From assembly GCA_012934845.2 (NCBI GenBank), contig WNNJ02001681.1, positions 1 through 64,000 of the forward strand: a DNA stretch of 64,000 nt, written 5' to 3'. The notes under the pieces were generated by a model that did not search any database, was not told the DNA's origin, and saw only the letters and a program-made list of their open reading frames with translations. Origin of the DNA: Pomphorhynchus laevis. Taxonomy: Eukaryota > Acanthocephala > Palaeacanthocephala > Echinorhynchida > Pomphorhynchidae. Of this stretch, positions 1 to 11,089 are shown in pieces. Position 1 is the first letter of the stretch. Every line of letters begins with the position of its first letter. A program made the position numbers and the translations under genes.

Positions 1-844
1 ATATTCGAAGGTGAATCGTATTGCGAAACTAGTGTCTATTATAACTAAAAACCGATTATTTGCAAAGATGCGTTATTTAATTTTATTAAAAGTTTTGCGT
101 ATCCACTAAAATGTTTGTAATTTCATCATGCATGCTGACCTAAATGCACGGCCGTCAGCTAAATTACTTATCACATATTGACTAATAATCGCAAATTTTA
201 TATTTGAATATAATATTTAATCGCAAATTTTATATGCAGCAACATAAAGATATCATCTAATTTATGAATGGTGAATATACTCTTTTTGCTAAAAATGTAA
301 TCATTCATCTAAATCTTATAAAAAATATATATGTCAATATCATCTAACATTAATGCTTGAACTCACACGATAGACCAGTTTTGGTAGCAAACCTTTTTGT
401 TCACAAATGGTAGCTTTAGATTATCGCTTATTTGCTTTTCTCTCTAGAATTAGCGACCTCACAGAAAATTACAATTTCCCAACGTGAAAGTTATGGCCCG
501 ATTTTCATAAAAGCGAACATTTGCACGTAAGATAAAAATGACGGCTTTTCTCAACTACGACTTTAGTTAATTTCGATTTTATGATATTGTTTTGCTCACT
601 TTGTGAGATTGTAACTTTGAGTCATCTATTTACAAATTCGATTTCAATATTTAAAAAATAAATGATTTTAATCTTTATTCTTCTTCTGATTTCTAATTTG
701 GGATCAGGATCGACAACATTAAAATAGAATACCTATTTGTTGTTTTTGGAATTTTAGAGTACGATAAACAAATGTTATATTTCAGTATCTTTCGCTTAAG
801 TCATTAGGAAATGCAGAATTTATTCATCAACTGTTTGCAAGAAT
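1..844. other. Non-coding AT-rich stretch
   Basis: No reading frame with recognisable protein similarity, RNA gene or element end was seen here. It is ordinary AT-rich sequence, repeated at 56648-57490. Confidence 0.5.
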
Positions 845-2078
845 TTATTAAAGTAATCAGATCAGTGAAGGAGGTAATCCTCGAACTGCTTAGTGGACGC
901 CAACACTTAGAAATTTCGTCCGACAGAAGAATCTGGCTTATAAGAAAAACTTTGTTTGTAAAATCAGTGGAAGCTGTAAACAAGTGCTGAAGGTTAAAGA
1001 GAGCTTCAGCTCGAGCAATTATAAAAGCGACGAAGGTGGCTTAAGAGAAATTTGAATAGCACTTTCAACTTGATTAGAGGTTAGCTTCGAAGATGTTCTA
1101 GGGAATGATCAAGAACCTTTGTGTAAGAAAGCAGAAAACTCCTTAAACTGTCTATGGAAAGAGAAGGTATATGCGAGCTGACATTGAAGAAATTCTTAGT
1201 TGTTATAAAGAGCATTTTAGGAGTTTCCTTAAAAGGGTAGATATGTATTCTTTTGTAGAAGTAGAGCTTTAGAACCAATGGAAGAGCTCATCTCTTTGGA
1301 AGAGGTAATTTCTGTTGTTAAAAAAACTTCCTAGTGGCAAGTCTTCTGGAGTAGATGAGATTCGACTTGAAGCTTTCAAGATTTTTGACGTTGTAAGCAT
1401 GAAGTGGCTAATACGGATCTTCAACGTTGCATTGAAGTCATGCAAGGTTCCTAATGAGTTGTGGACTGGGGTAGTGGTACCGATCTTTAAGAAATGTGAC
1501 CGAAGAATGCGTTTCAATTATCGGGGCATCACTCTTCATAGTCAAACTGTTAAGCTATTTGCTAAGAGTCTTAAATTAAGGATACGGCCTATAGTTGAGG
1601 GACAGTTGCAAGAGGGACAATGCGGCTTTCGTCCAGGTCGTGGAACTACGGATCAGCTCTTTATTCTTTCAACTATCCTAGGCCGTTCTTGGGAGTTCGC
1701 TCAACCAGTATACATGTGCTTTGTAGATTTTGAGGCTTTCGACCGAGTTACCCGAGAGAGGTTGTCGGAGGTACTAAGGGAGTATGGAGTACCAACACTA
1801 TCTTCGGGTAGCTGCGGCTTCTCTGTATGAACAAAGTATGAGTTGTGTTCGTATTCTAGGCAGGAAGTCTGACTCATTTCCAGTAAGCGTTGGGCTTGGT
1901 CAGAGTTATCCTTTGTCTCCATTTTTGTTCCTTTCTTACATGACAAAATTACGAGACGGGCTGCTTTGTCGGATATAGGTCTTCAGTTCGGTTTCATTAG
2001 GGTACCATCTTTGATTTTTACAGATGATGTTGTCTTGTTGGCTTCTTGTCTTGAGGACTTACCGTGCTTACTATATTG
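845..2078 (+). mobile_element. RTE/Rex3-like LINE fragment (linker and reverse transcriptase)
   Basis: A decayed non-LTR retrotransposon piece. The best frame, 1315-1830, reads the RT fingers and palm: GKSSGVDEIR, then FNYRGITLHS, QCGFRPGRGTTDQLF and FVDFEAFDR (motif A, normally F-D-x-x-K-A-F-D). The palm continues in a second frame at 1784-1978 with SLYEQSMSCVRILGRKSD and a damaged GLxQGxPLSP block, then TDDVVLLAS (the Y/F-x-D-D motif) near 2020. At least one frameshift therefore lies near 1790. The upstream linker (860-1300) is in broken frames. The wording of the motifs is that of the RTE clade, Rex3-like. No endonuclease domain is visible. Its 3' counterpart in this window is the separate RTE piece at 26640-27312. 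Confidence 0.75.
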
Positions 2079-2099
2079 AATAACGATGGAATGCCAAAT

Positions 2100-2935
2100 A
2101 TGCAGTGGGATTTGACCATGGGGATTATGATCAATTATCCTTTCTTGATGTACATTTAGTAAGATCTACGATAAATAAATTACTAACTGACATTTCTCAA
2201 AAAAAATAATGACTCCAATATTGTGAAATGGGAATCTAACATTCCTAAAATGCTGTAAATTTCTGCTGCGTCGTCATTATTTCTAAGGACCAACGAAATA
2301 TGCTCTAATATTTATTTAAAGAATAGAAGAAATGATATCCTCGCAAAGGTATTTTGAGTAGTTGATTTCCTAAATAGCCAATTAATAAATCTCATTCAAA
2401 GCAAATAATGCTAAATCTAAACTAATTGGACCTCAGCTAGAGACTAAATATATGGGAACACCGTGTATAGATGAAAGTTGGAACAAGAAAATATCAAAAC
2501 ATGTAAAATGTTACAAAAATAATAAACTAAACATTATCGTTTATAATAGGAAAATTCACGAATTAAACAATAATTTTGAGAAAAAACCCGACATTAATAG
2601 AGATTTCATTCAAATACCTTGAGATGGATGTGATAATATTTAGGCCAAATGGGGTAAGGTTTATCAAAACGTATTATCAGCATAAGTATTCTGTAAAAAA
2701 GGAATTAGTTCAGGTGCAGTAATAAACCATTCTTTAAATAGTAATCACAAAATATATTTTGATATAAGTAAAATAATTTCTATTGAAAGTAATACTTTAG
2801 AAAGAAAAGTTCAAGAGGCGTTTTTCATGCAAAAAATAATGTATGTTAATGATTAACAATAAGCCAGATATCGAACTATTGGCAATCGAAGTTAAATTTA
2901 AATTTTAGTTTGTTTGTTTTTTAGTATTAATAAAT
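2100..2935 (+). mobile_element. Penelope-like element fragment: RT thumb plus C-terminal GIY-YIG nuclease
   Basis: Broken copy of a canonical PLE, the type with the endonuclease after the RT. Around 2140 it reads LSFLDVHLVR, the conserved 'F-L-D-V' strand of PLE RTs, followed by thumb-like sequence in decayed frames. At 2640-2860 it reads remnants of the nuclease, including ISSGAVINHSLNSNHKI and ISIESNTLERKVQEAF, the His-containing and Glu-containing second half of the GIY-YIG fold. Several stops and shifts interrupt it. It abuts the RTE fragment on the left and a reverse LINE on the right, so both ends look truncated. Confidence 0.6.
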
Positions 2936-2989
2936 GAGTTATATTTTTTAAATTTGTGAACGTTTAATAAATAAAGGTTTTATTAACAA

Positions 2990-4237
2990 TACAACCGATA
3001 AGAAAGTAACAAACAGCAACACAAAACAGCGTTCAAGTAGTACACACTTCTCTATTATTGCCCACGATTTTTATATCATCCTCTACAACCCTCACGGCCT
3101 CAGGTTCAGAGGGATCTGAGCCAACATAACTCCGGCCGCACCAGCATTCGGCATTCCGACTGAAACATTCGGGATCTCTCACCCTCTAAGAGTCTAGTCG
3201 AGGCGGACTATGGTCGGTAATCACGAGATGAGGAGCTTGAGAAAACTTAATCTTTGCTCTGGGGAAATTCCTCTTGAGAAGAAGACTAATTGCGAGATAG
3301 CCCAATTACCCCAAAGGCTTACTTCAGTTTCCCATTCAATCACAGATGCTAAGCCCGTTTCAGAGCCCACATAGCTCTCTTCCGGATACGTTTAAGTATA
3401 CCCAGTCAGCTTTCGCCGAACAATTCACAATAACGGTGAACCCCAGATATTTTACACGACTCGTGAAGATGGGGAGTGGTTGAGGCTGAAAAATGGAGGA
3501 AAGTACAGAGAGTGCTAGTCTCTTAAGCTTCTTTTTAGTGGTAGGGATGCCATGAAAGACTACCACCTGCAATTTATTGGAGTTTAAAATAAGATTAAAT
3601 GTGTATAACTGATCTTTTAATCTTAAAAAGAAACGACCGAAGTCGGAGACTACATCTCTGCATATGCGTCTAGAAAACATGGATGTAATATCATCCGCAT
3701 ATACCACGAGGTGATGATCACGCTTAAAAGCTTTGAAGAGCACAATGGAGGCAGCAAGATATAAAACAGGAGAAAGTTGGGAGCCTTGAGGCACACCTGT
3801 AGTAGGGTAGAACTAACGTGAATCAGGGTCGTCTTCATAATAGAACCGCGTGGTGTATAGCAAAATCTCCACTCTGTTAACAATTCTCGCAGGCAACCCG
3901 AGGGACGTAAGAGATGAGATAAAGAAAGAATCAGGTGAAATGCAGTAAAGTCAAGAAATACAGCCACAGCAAGCTGATGACTGTTATCTTGACAAAACTA
4001 ATGCATTTTCCTAATGGATGAATGGACCGAGCGGCATTTGACAAACCCATGAAAACTCAGTTGGATTAAGTTACGCCTACCTAAATGATCGTGGATTCTA
4101 CGCCTAGTGCTTTTTCGTAGATGGAGATAAGGGAATTTTTAATCGAAATATGACGCATGTCTTTATGACAAGAAACCGGATTTAGCTTAGGTAAACATAT
4201 TCTTCAGCTAATGTTGATGCCGGTTACATCAGATGGT
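2990..4237 (-). mobile_element. Reverse-strand LINE fragment (RT domain and 3' tail)
   Basis: Read on the minus strand, this fragment starts near 4237 with the RT finger motif (HISIKNSLISIYEKAL), then FHGFVKCRS, AVFLDFTAF (motif A), VPQGSQLSPVLYLA (motif B) and VVYADDIT (catalytic YxDD) at about 3680, then QVVVFHGIP and VKYLGFTV. The longest frame is 3360-3794, and a second frame at 3650-3967 carries the upstream part, so at least one frameshift separates motif A from motif B. The C-terminal tail (near 3070-3180) has a Cys-rich segment and GSDPSEPEAVRV. A related tail recurs at 45830-45990. The clade is APE-type (jockey/CR1-like) but not certain. A relative lies at 12690-13100. Confidence 0.65.
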
Positions 4238-4264
4238 GAGGCTAACAGCATTGTGACGGCCACT

Positions 4265-5690
4265 TCTCTTCTTTGATCAGCTGCCAAAAGCTGACAAATC
4301 CGAAAAGAGCGTGTTGCGACGTTTTGGAGGTCCCTGATGTATCTCACAGATGGTACGCGGACGATGCGAATTGTGTAGGAAAGGTTGAGAGCTTGGTCAA
4401 GGTTTGGAACTTCCTAAGACAAAATGCACACAAGTACGGATTTATACCTACTGAGCAAAAATGTCAAGTAGTAGTACATGAACAAAATTTAGCTTCTTCT
4501 GGAATTGTATTTCAAGAATGCAGAGTTAAAATAGTCACAAATGGAACACGAATTTTGGGATCGATTATTGGAACACAATCTTTTGTCGACGAGTTTATTA
4601 CTGAAAAAGTTAGGCGTTGGGCTGACCTAGTAACCAACCTTACAAATGTTGCTAAACTGAATCCTCATATTGCGTATGTGACTCTGACTCAGTCTCTTTA
4701 GTATAAGTGGACATATGTTCAAGGAACATGAGAAGGGAGTCTAAATTCATACGTCAAACTGTCTGATTCATTGTTGAAACAGCTTATTCCAGCAATAACA
4801 GGTTTAATAACAGATAATGAATATGTCAATATGTTATTGTTGCCAAAGCGATTTGGAGGCCTTTGATTGATGATTCTTGTGATGAACCAGAGAGAAAATT
4901 TCGAAACTCAAGACTAATATGCAATCCACTACTAGAATATATTACAGGAAACGCATTAAAAGACATACAAAAGGAAATCGCCGTATCTCTAAAAGAAGAA
5001 AATAATGTATTGTGGAAAGAGAGGTGGGATACTGCCTCAACTTTACGAGCATCTTTTACCTCCATCTTAAGCTATTTATCACGTCCCGGAACATCAACTT
5101 GGCTATCGGCAAAACCAATAGTGAGTTATAAACGATATTTGAGTAAACGTCAATTTCAAGACGCGCTGGCTATAAGATATGGCTGGCCACCTCCTAACGC
5201 AGTACAAAATTGTACCTGCGGTAACTGTTTCGATCTCAGACATTGCCTTGCGTGTCAAGTTGGATGTCTGCCAACAATAAGGCATAATGCTGTTCGCAAT
5301 TTTGTTGCATCGAGATTAACCCAAGTGACGTCGTCATCGCGATTGAGCCCGTATTACGAACACTGCCTGAAAATGTCAAATTCGAGCGACCTACAACAAC
5401 ACAAGATATGGACGCAAGAATCGACATCGAATGCAACGGTTTATTCGGTGATACATTAGAGCGGTCCTTACTGGACATTTGTACATTCAACCACCTAGCC
5501 CAATTGTATCGTTCGAATAATCCGGATAACCACTTCAATTACCACACACAAAGGAAAATGGCCAAGTACAGCGAACGTGCTGCCAAGTTTGAAGATGCAA
5601 ATTTTTACCCGTACGCTGATTGTAGTGTACAGTGCTGCATCTAGGATTAAAGAATTCACACGAGGATAATTGATGAAGCCGACCAAATGT
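4265..5690 (+). mobile_element. LINE with R2-like restriction-like endonuclease (fragment)
   Basis: Four collinear pieces in three frames. 4273-4701 holds the catalytic WYADDAN of the RT palm, GYxPTEQK-like sequence and ILGSIIGTQSFV. 4738-4860 continues as the thumb. 4863-5459 carries DALAIRYGW and a zinc-knuckle-like CTCGNCFDLRHCLAC (CxC-x7-H-x3-C) followed by TIRHNAVRNFV. 5408-5644 reads ARIDIECNG and LLDICTFNHL. The order Cys/His knuckle, 'R-H-N', then spaced acidic residues is that of the restriction-like endonuclease at the C-terminus of R2-type LINEs. No upstream RT fingers are seen. The 3' end (about 5615-5690) recurs in inverse orientation at 11503-11580. Frameshifts near 4730 and 5400 show it is dead. 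Confidence 0.6.
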
Positions 5691-6612
5691 TGATACAGCA
5701 TAATAGTCAAACTATATTTCATAAACTTATGAGATTAATAGGACATGATATTAAAAACTGTAAATTATTTATTTTAGAACATATTATCGAAGAAAACATA
5801 TCCATATTAAATCAAAACTATTAGAAAAAGAAGATTTTTGGATGAAAACGTTTAATTCCATGTACCCATTAGGATTGAATGACGTGGTACAAGGAATTGG
5901 CAGAAGTAGCATTGTACAAAATAAACAACTATATTATAATAATCCAAATAAACGCAAACCAAGAAGTCATGGTGATAAAAGGAATAAGAAAAATAGAGTT
6001 AAAAATATTAAAAAAGATATGCATATAAATGAACAATTAGAAATATTGAAACAACTTTTAAGAGATAATAAGCTAAAAGATCTTTATGTAAATATAAGAA
6101 GTTTTTCTAAAGATATCATATGTTCAATTAATTAAAAATTAATTAACGACTATGATAGGCTAAGTTGTATAATAGACAGTTATTGTAATACAAAATACTA
6201 TAATCGTACAATAAATGTTAATAATAACAATAGAAAATGTACATTAACCATAAACTTCATTAATAAATGTATAGATAACATAAATATAGCCGGACTTTTA
6301 AATATTTCTAAAAGTAAAGAAATAATAGGGTTGGATTTAAGTAAATATATTCCTAAAATAAAGTATAAACTCCCACCACCATTAGGATCACTAATCTTTA
6401 TTGTGATACATAGTTTGTTATCTATTAGTCAATTCATAAAAATTGATTTTTATTGTTAATTTCAGTTTATAATTCATCTTAATATAAAATTATATAAAAT
6501 CTTATAACAATTATTTATTATTAATTAATTTTTTATTTTTTAACTATTTAACTTTTATTTTGCATTATTTTTAATTTGCAATATGAAATACGTAGACTCA
6601 GTGAGCTTATTT
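5691..6612 (+). mobile_element. Naiad-type PLE fragment, internally deleted
   Basis: Begins inside the N-terminal GIY-YIG nuclease at the 'ACAGCATAATAGTCAAAC' site, reads KLFILEHIIEENISILN and EDFWMKTFNSMYPLGLND (5842 onward), then a Lys/Asn-rich linker with KRKPRSHGDKR and a region ending YKLPPPLG near 6390. It then jumps straight to 3'-UTR sequence. The whole CxC/RT part seen at 28.1-29.9 kb is missing, along with the pseudoknot. It ends with the clade's 3' terminus (TACGTAGACTCAGTGAGC, about 6590-6608). The left end is the junction with the R2-like LINE. Domain order (GIY-YIG first) is what identifies the Naiad clade. Confidence 0.75.
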
Positions 6613-7214
6613 AATATGTGATCTTTTTGTAATTAAATGTTAAAACTAAATTAAAAATTCCTTTATATATAATTTTTTGACAACAGAATTGATTATTTAT
6701 ATAATTTGAACTTAAATCACTTAAATGATTGGTATCATTTGATACAAATCATTTTGATCGCACACAAATCATTAAAACTTTCATATATTCCTTCACTGTA
6801 TCACATTCACTTCATAATGATGCTAATTACAATAATGATGTACTCCCTCTGGAATTCTTACAATTTAAATTTCCAGTTTAAAAATTCTTGATTACTAAAT
6901 ACTTATTGAAGATCTTAGAGTGGACATTGGTTTTCTAATGGCTAGGTCGGCTTCAGTCGCATTGCGAAATGCGAGGTCGAGTATTGGAAGGTTTGCAGGA
7001 ATTGCAATGGAAAATTTTATTGGTGATACGATATATGATCTTAAAATTCAAGATACACTGTCGTGCAAGGATGCTCAAATTTGAGATATTATTTTTTTAT
7101 TTCAATTGTGACCCGTTAGGGATTGTTCTACTATTGCCCATTAGGGGACTTTAAAAGTCTTGTGTTTATTTAATTTACAATAAATGCCTATTTTATAATT
7201 TTGATCGTGTGTTC
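6613..7214. other. Spacer with no supported gene
   Basis: Two short open frames (6706-6891 and 6969-7154) show low-complexity, AT-driven composition and no recognisable domain. I see no gene here. Confidence 0.4.
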
Positions 7215-10200
7215 ATCAGTTTTGACCGTGTTTTGACCGCGTTTTGACCGTTTGTTCATCAGTCCAGATCTCTCAATGACCGAACGTGACGCTCAGCGGC
7301 AGCTACGGAAACAATTGTACGATAGACGTACAGCCGATCCGTCACACTCATTTAGGATACGCAATAATAGAATTATCAGCTTTTCCAACTTGAAGCCACA
7401 ACCTTCTGACAACAGAGGTGTTGACATTCCCTCGTCTACGATAACAACTATGATACCTGATTCCGCAGACTCTGGTGATGAGTCCGGACTAAGGCCTGTC
7501 CCTAAGTCGATTTGACTAGACACAAACCCACATCTTATTTCCATTTTACCAACACTAAATAAACCATATCGTCTCCTCATATATAACGTAGAGGGCCCTA
7601 AATATCTCCTCCATGATGGCATATCAGATTACTTCGAATCGTACGACTTTATTGTATTGCTAGAAAGTTTTACACCACCCATTTATCTCTGAACGGTTTT
7701 TACACATTTGACATACCCGCTACTTTTGCTAATCGTGGCCGTCCTTCTGGCGGAATCTTACTGGCCATAAATTCCACATTTGCAAACTGGACCTATCAAA
7801 CTTCAGTAAACTCACTCATCGTTCACACTCCCAAGCTTTCCATCGTCGCATGCTATTTTAGCCTATTGTTTACAGCTTCCGACATTATCGATGAACTATC
7901 TCAACTCATCAATACATGCTCTATGACCTCACAATTAATAATGGTCGGTGACTTCAACGCCAGATACGCTTCTCCACCATCTTAAAAACTACAACAACTG
8001 ATCAACTACTTTGATACTTTTAACGTGGTTATATCCACTCCCTGCGAAGGTTGGTCATATGAAGCTTTCAATGGTAGAAGCTGCATTGACTTTATTTTCT
8101 CTAATACCACAGTTCGCCAAATGCATTTAGACCTCGCTTCAGAATGTCCCCTACTTCGCAAACATAAGCCTGTTTCATGCATGTTTCACACACACTTAAT
8201 TCTAGTTCAGCCTAAGCCGAACCAATCTCGCTTCAGTCGACTTATTAAGCCTTCTTTAATAAACCAGTCTGATATCAAGTACGCTATAACTATTAGTTTC
8301 TCTGGTGACTTGGAAAATAGTTACATCATAATTTGCAATACACTGCTAGCTGCTTGTACTATACGATCTAACTTTTACTCTCTTTCATATTTCAATGTAA
8401 GCCCACGCAGATCAAGGCTTTTCAAACAGCACTAATCGCTATGTCTAAGGATCCAGAATGCACAAAATCCAAAAGAAGTGAATTCTGTCAACTACGTCGC
8501 CAATATTGCAAGATGAAGACTAATTACCGAAATGCTCGTCTTCGTCTAGAAGAAAATAGTCGGCTACGCAAGGCGGAACGATCTTCATGGAAACTTTTGT
8601 CTTCAAATAACAAAACCGCTTCTCGCATATCGCTCTCTAAGTGGGCAGTTCATTTTAAGAACCTTCTACACTTGTCATTCAAACATGTATCTCCCCTTTC
8701 GACTAATCTAATGAGCCTTCTTACTTACGGTAATTTCGATCCACTCAATGCACCATTTATTACTGAAGAGCTAGAAATATCCATGTTTCGTATGGCTTCT
8801 AACAAAGCCGCTGGGTCAGATAATCTGTGTATTAAGCACATAATATCTTCATTTTCCTTTCTCTCCGGTTACTGGACCTTCTTGTTCAATTCCATTCTTT
8901 TCGGCAAACCAATTCCCTCATCCTGGAGGCGAGGATTCATCAAAGTACTTTATAAAGGAAAAGGTGATCCCTCCTTCATCGACTCTTATCGTGGCATCAC
9001 CCTTATCAACCATGCATACAAGTTTTTCACACACATCCTCGCAAATCGATTAATGTCATTGCGCGAATCCTTACTTCTACCAGAGCAATTTGGCTTCGTC
9101 GCGGCTGCTCTACCATTGACACTATCAAGATGGTTCGCCATGAGGTAAAATCATGCTTTGCTCGAAAATCTGCCATTTACGCCATATTCATAGACTTTAA
9201 GAAAGCTTTCGACTCTATCAACCGTGAACTTCTGCTGAATAAACTCGCTGATCAAGCCAACGTCTATGATCGCTTCCTTCATATTCTCTGCTCAATTTTA
9301 CGTCCGAACACACTCTGCGTCTTCGATGGCCTTCAATTCTCCGAGCCTTTAATCGCAAACCGCGGAGTCATTCAAGGTAACTCCTTGAGCCCACTGTTAT
9401 TATCCTTCTTTTTAGCGGATCGACCTTCATGTCTTCGTGTAAACTCCATAGATATCATATCAGTTCTCTATGCTGATGATCTTATCATCATATTTCGTGA
9501 TTTCATGGAATCGCAGCTTTCTCTCAAAGCATTAGATGCATTCTGTAGAACAAATCAATTAGAGGTGAATATTGAGAAATCGAAAATTATAAAATTCCGT
9601 ATAGGAGGCCAATTCGCCGGTCAGACAAGCTATTACTTAATAATCACCCTCTAAAATTCTGTAAGAACTACACCTACTTAGGTATTCTGCTTTCATCCAT
9701 ATGGTCGTTCCAATTTCATCTTGACCGCAAAGCATCTAAAGTTGCAATTGCAACCTCTCATGCTTCCAACATTGGTTCACTCTCATTCGAAGGTGCTATT
9801 CGCTACTTCCGTATCATGCTTCTTCCTATAATTCAATATGGATTATCTGCATTCTGGGAAGATTTGTCTCTGTCTAACTTCGCCCAAATCGACAGGTGTC
9901 AATGGAGATTTGTTAAACGCGTTATAGGTGTCTCTCCTAAATCTTCTACTGATGTAGCAGAGATTTCAAAGCTTCAACCTTGTTCTGTGTTTCTTTGTAA
10001 TCGCCTTCATCTTCATAGAACAGCTGAATTCTGCTATCATCTCGAAAACCTTGAAGTAAAATTATCTTTGCTTGACCCAGACATATACCGAACCCCTGCA
10101 TTCATTCAAATCAATTGGCGAAATCCACGAACGCAAAACGCCCTCTTACTTGGAGAGTTTCTCTTCATGGGTACCATGATAAATTTTTCTCCACTCGTAT

Positions 10201-10445
10201 CCCCCTTAATAACCGCACATCAACATGCATCTGTATGTATTGTCTTTAATCATATAATTCTTTGCTTCACGTGTTTGACTGCCCCCATCTTTCAAAGATG
10301 AGCTTGACGAAGATTGACAAACTACAGAGTCGGTAGCCATCGCGAAGACATTTTGTACTTTTCTTTGTTTTAATGTATATTCGGTGTTTTTATTTATTTT
10401 AGCCCAATGTCGAGAGACTAAGAGGCCAATAATTCATCTCTACAT
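7215..10445 (+). mobile_element. APE-type LINE, 5' truncated (ORF1 end, AP endonuclease, RT, zinc knuckle)
   Basis: Starts in the C-terminal part of ORF1 (7252-7515: ISPDLSMTERDAQRQLR and FRIRNNRIISF). The AP-endonuclease part follows in broken frames: LLIYNVEG near 7570, RPSGGILLAINS, VGDFNARY near 7950 and CIDFIFSNT. RT fingers are at 8441-9148 (NKAAGSDN, YRGITLINHAYKFF, LLPEQFGF) and the palm at 9130-9654 (IFIDFKKAFDSINREL, RGVIQGNSLSPLLLSF, LYADDLIIIF, EVNIEKSKIIKF). 9816-10290 is the thumb (LLPIIQYGLSAFW) and a terminal CxxC-H-C knuckle (CMYC ... HVFDC). There are stops and frameshifts between almost every block. Clade not assigned. The same IRNNR ORF1 motif links it to the LINEs at 21.7 and 40.9 kb. 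Confidence 0.75.
7217..7252 (+). repeat. Short tandem repeat at LINE 5' boundary
   Basis: Three to four imperfect copies of an 11-bp unit GTTTTGACCGT, flanked on both sides by TTCATCAG. It sits just before the first coding sequence of the following LINE and may mark its 5' truncation point or its promoter end. Confidence 0.6.
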
Positions 10446-10496
10446 TATTATTTTTTCAAAAGGGGGAGACAACTTCACAATAAAAGACTTAAATCA

Positions 10497-10633
10497 ATAT
10501 ATTATAGGAACGAAGAAGAAAAAATATTCTTTATTTGATTAAAATTCTATATTTCGATAGCTCCTGCTATCATCATCAGGATTACAAAAATTTTTTACTT
10601 TTTCTTCTTCTTCGTTCCTTTAATAATATATAC
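10497..10633 (-). ncRNA. PLE terminal sequence with degenerate hammerhead ribozyme core, between inverted arms
   Basis: On the minus strand: CTGATGA (10579-10573), then a stem TGATAGC-loop-GCTATC (10572-10556), then GAAA (10555-10552). This is the stem II region of a hammerhead ribozyme, the kind carried in pseudo-LTRs of PLEs with a C-terminal nuclease. Stem III and stem I downstream are poorly paired, so activity is doubtful. The segment is enclosed by inverted arms of about 25 bp, both containing AGGAACGAAGAAGAA in opposite orientation (about 10500-10525 and 10600-10630). Inverted pseudo-LTR arrangements are common in PLEs. Confidence 0.5.
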
Positions 10634-10639
10634 AAAATG

Positions 10640-11085
10640 GAAGAAGATTGTGGATTTAGTATTTATAACTTAAATGAATGAACAATTTTGTAAAAATATG
10701 TAGAGGGTCCATTTCCGGGTAACTGAAAATGTATTGTTATAAAAAAATTATTTTAATTGAAAAAAATTAAAAAAAAAACTTTTTGCTATTTTTCAAGCGA
10801 GTTTTATGAAGTTTTGATATATTCATATTGTATTTTTGATAGCATCTATGTACATTATCTCCATCGTCTTATTTGTTCGTAAAAATTAATTTAAAAAAGG
10901 GAGAAGTTTGCATTTAAAGATGTTTACACTTTAAAATGTATACTGCTTTACGTGATCACGTTTAAAAGACCAGGTAATGGCCAATAGCAAAGTCGCGTAG
11001 CACGTGGGGTGAAGGTGGCAGATCTTTATAGATCTTGTTCCAGCTTGCAACCGCCTTAAGCAGGACAGCCCCCTGTCAGAAGCTG
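10640..11085. other. Spacer with no supported gene
   Basis: Low-complexity A/T sequence followed by a slightly more GC-rich patch (10950-11085) with a palindromic AGATCTTTATAGATCT at about 11018. It may be the outer 5' end of the Naiad copy that follows. No coding sequence is recognisable. Confidence 0.35.
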
Positions 11086-11089
11086 CTGG

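Larger units (their letters stand above)
1..7354. repeat. First copy of a >=7.35-kb near-identical duplication
   Basis: This block matches 56648-64000 base for base except for one single-base length difference near 950 (a G present here, absent there) and one substitution near 6291 (G here, T at 62937 region). The spacing between copies is 56647 bp before the indel and 56646 bp after it. The match runs to both window edges, so the true repeat may be longer. It is either a very recent segmental or tandem duplication with a unit of about 56.65 kb, or overlapping or uncollapsed assembly ends. Confidence 0.95.

Noticed and set aside
6706-7154. Two 61-codon open frames
   Set aside because: AT-driven composition, no domain, duplicated unchanged only because the whole block is duplicated.
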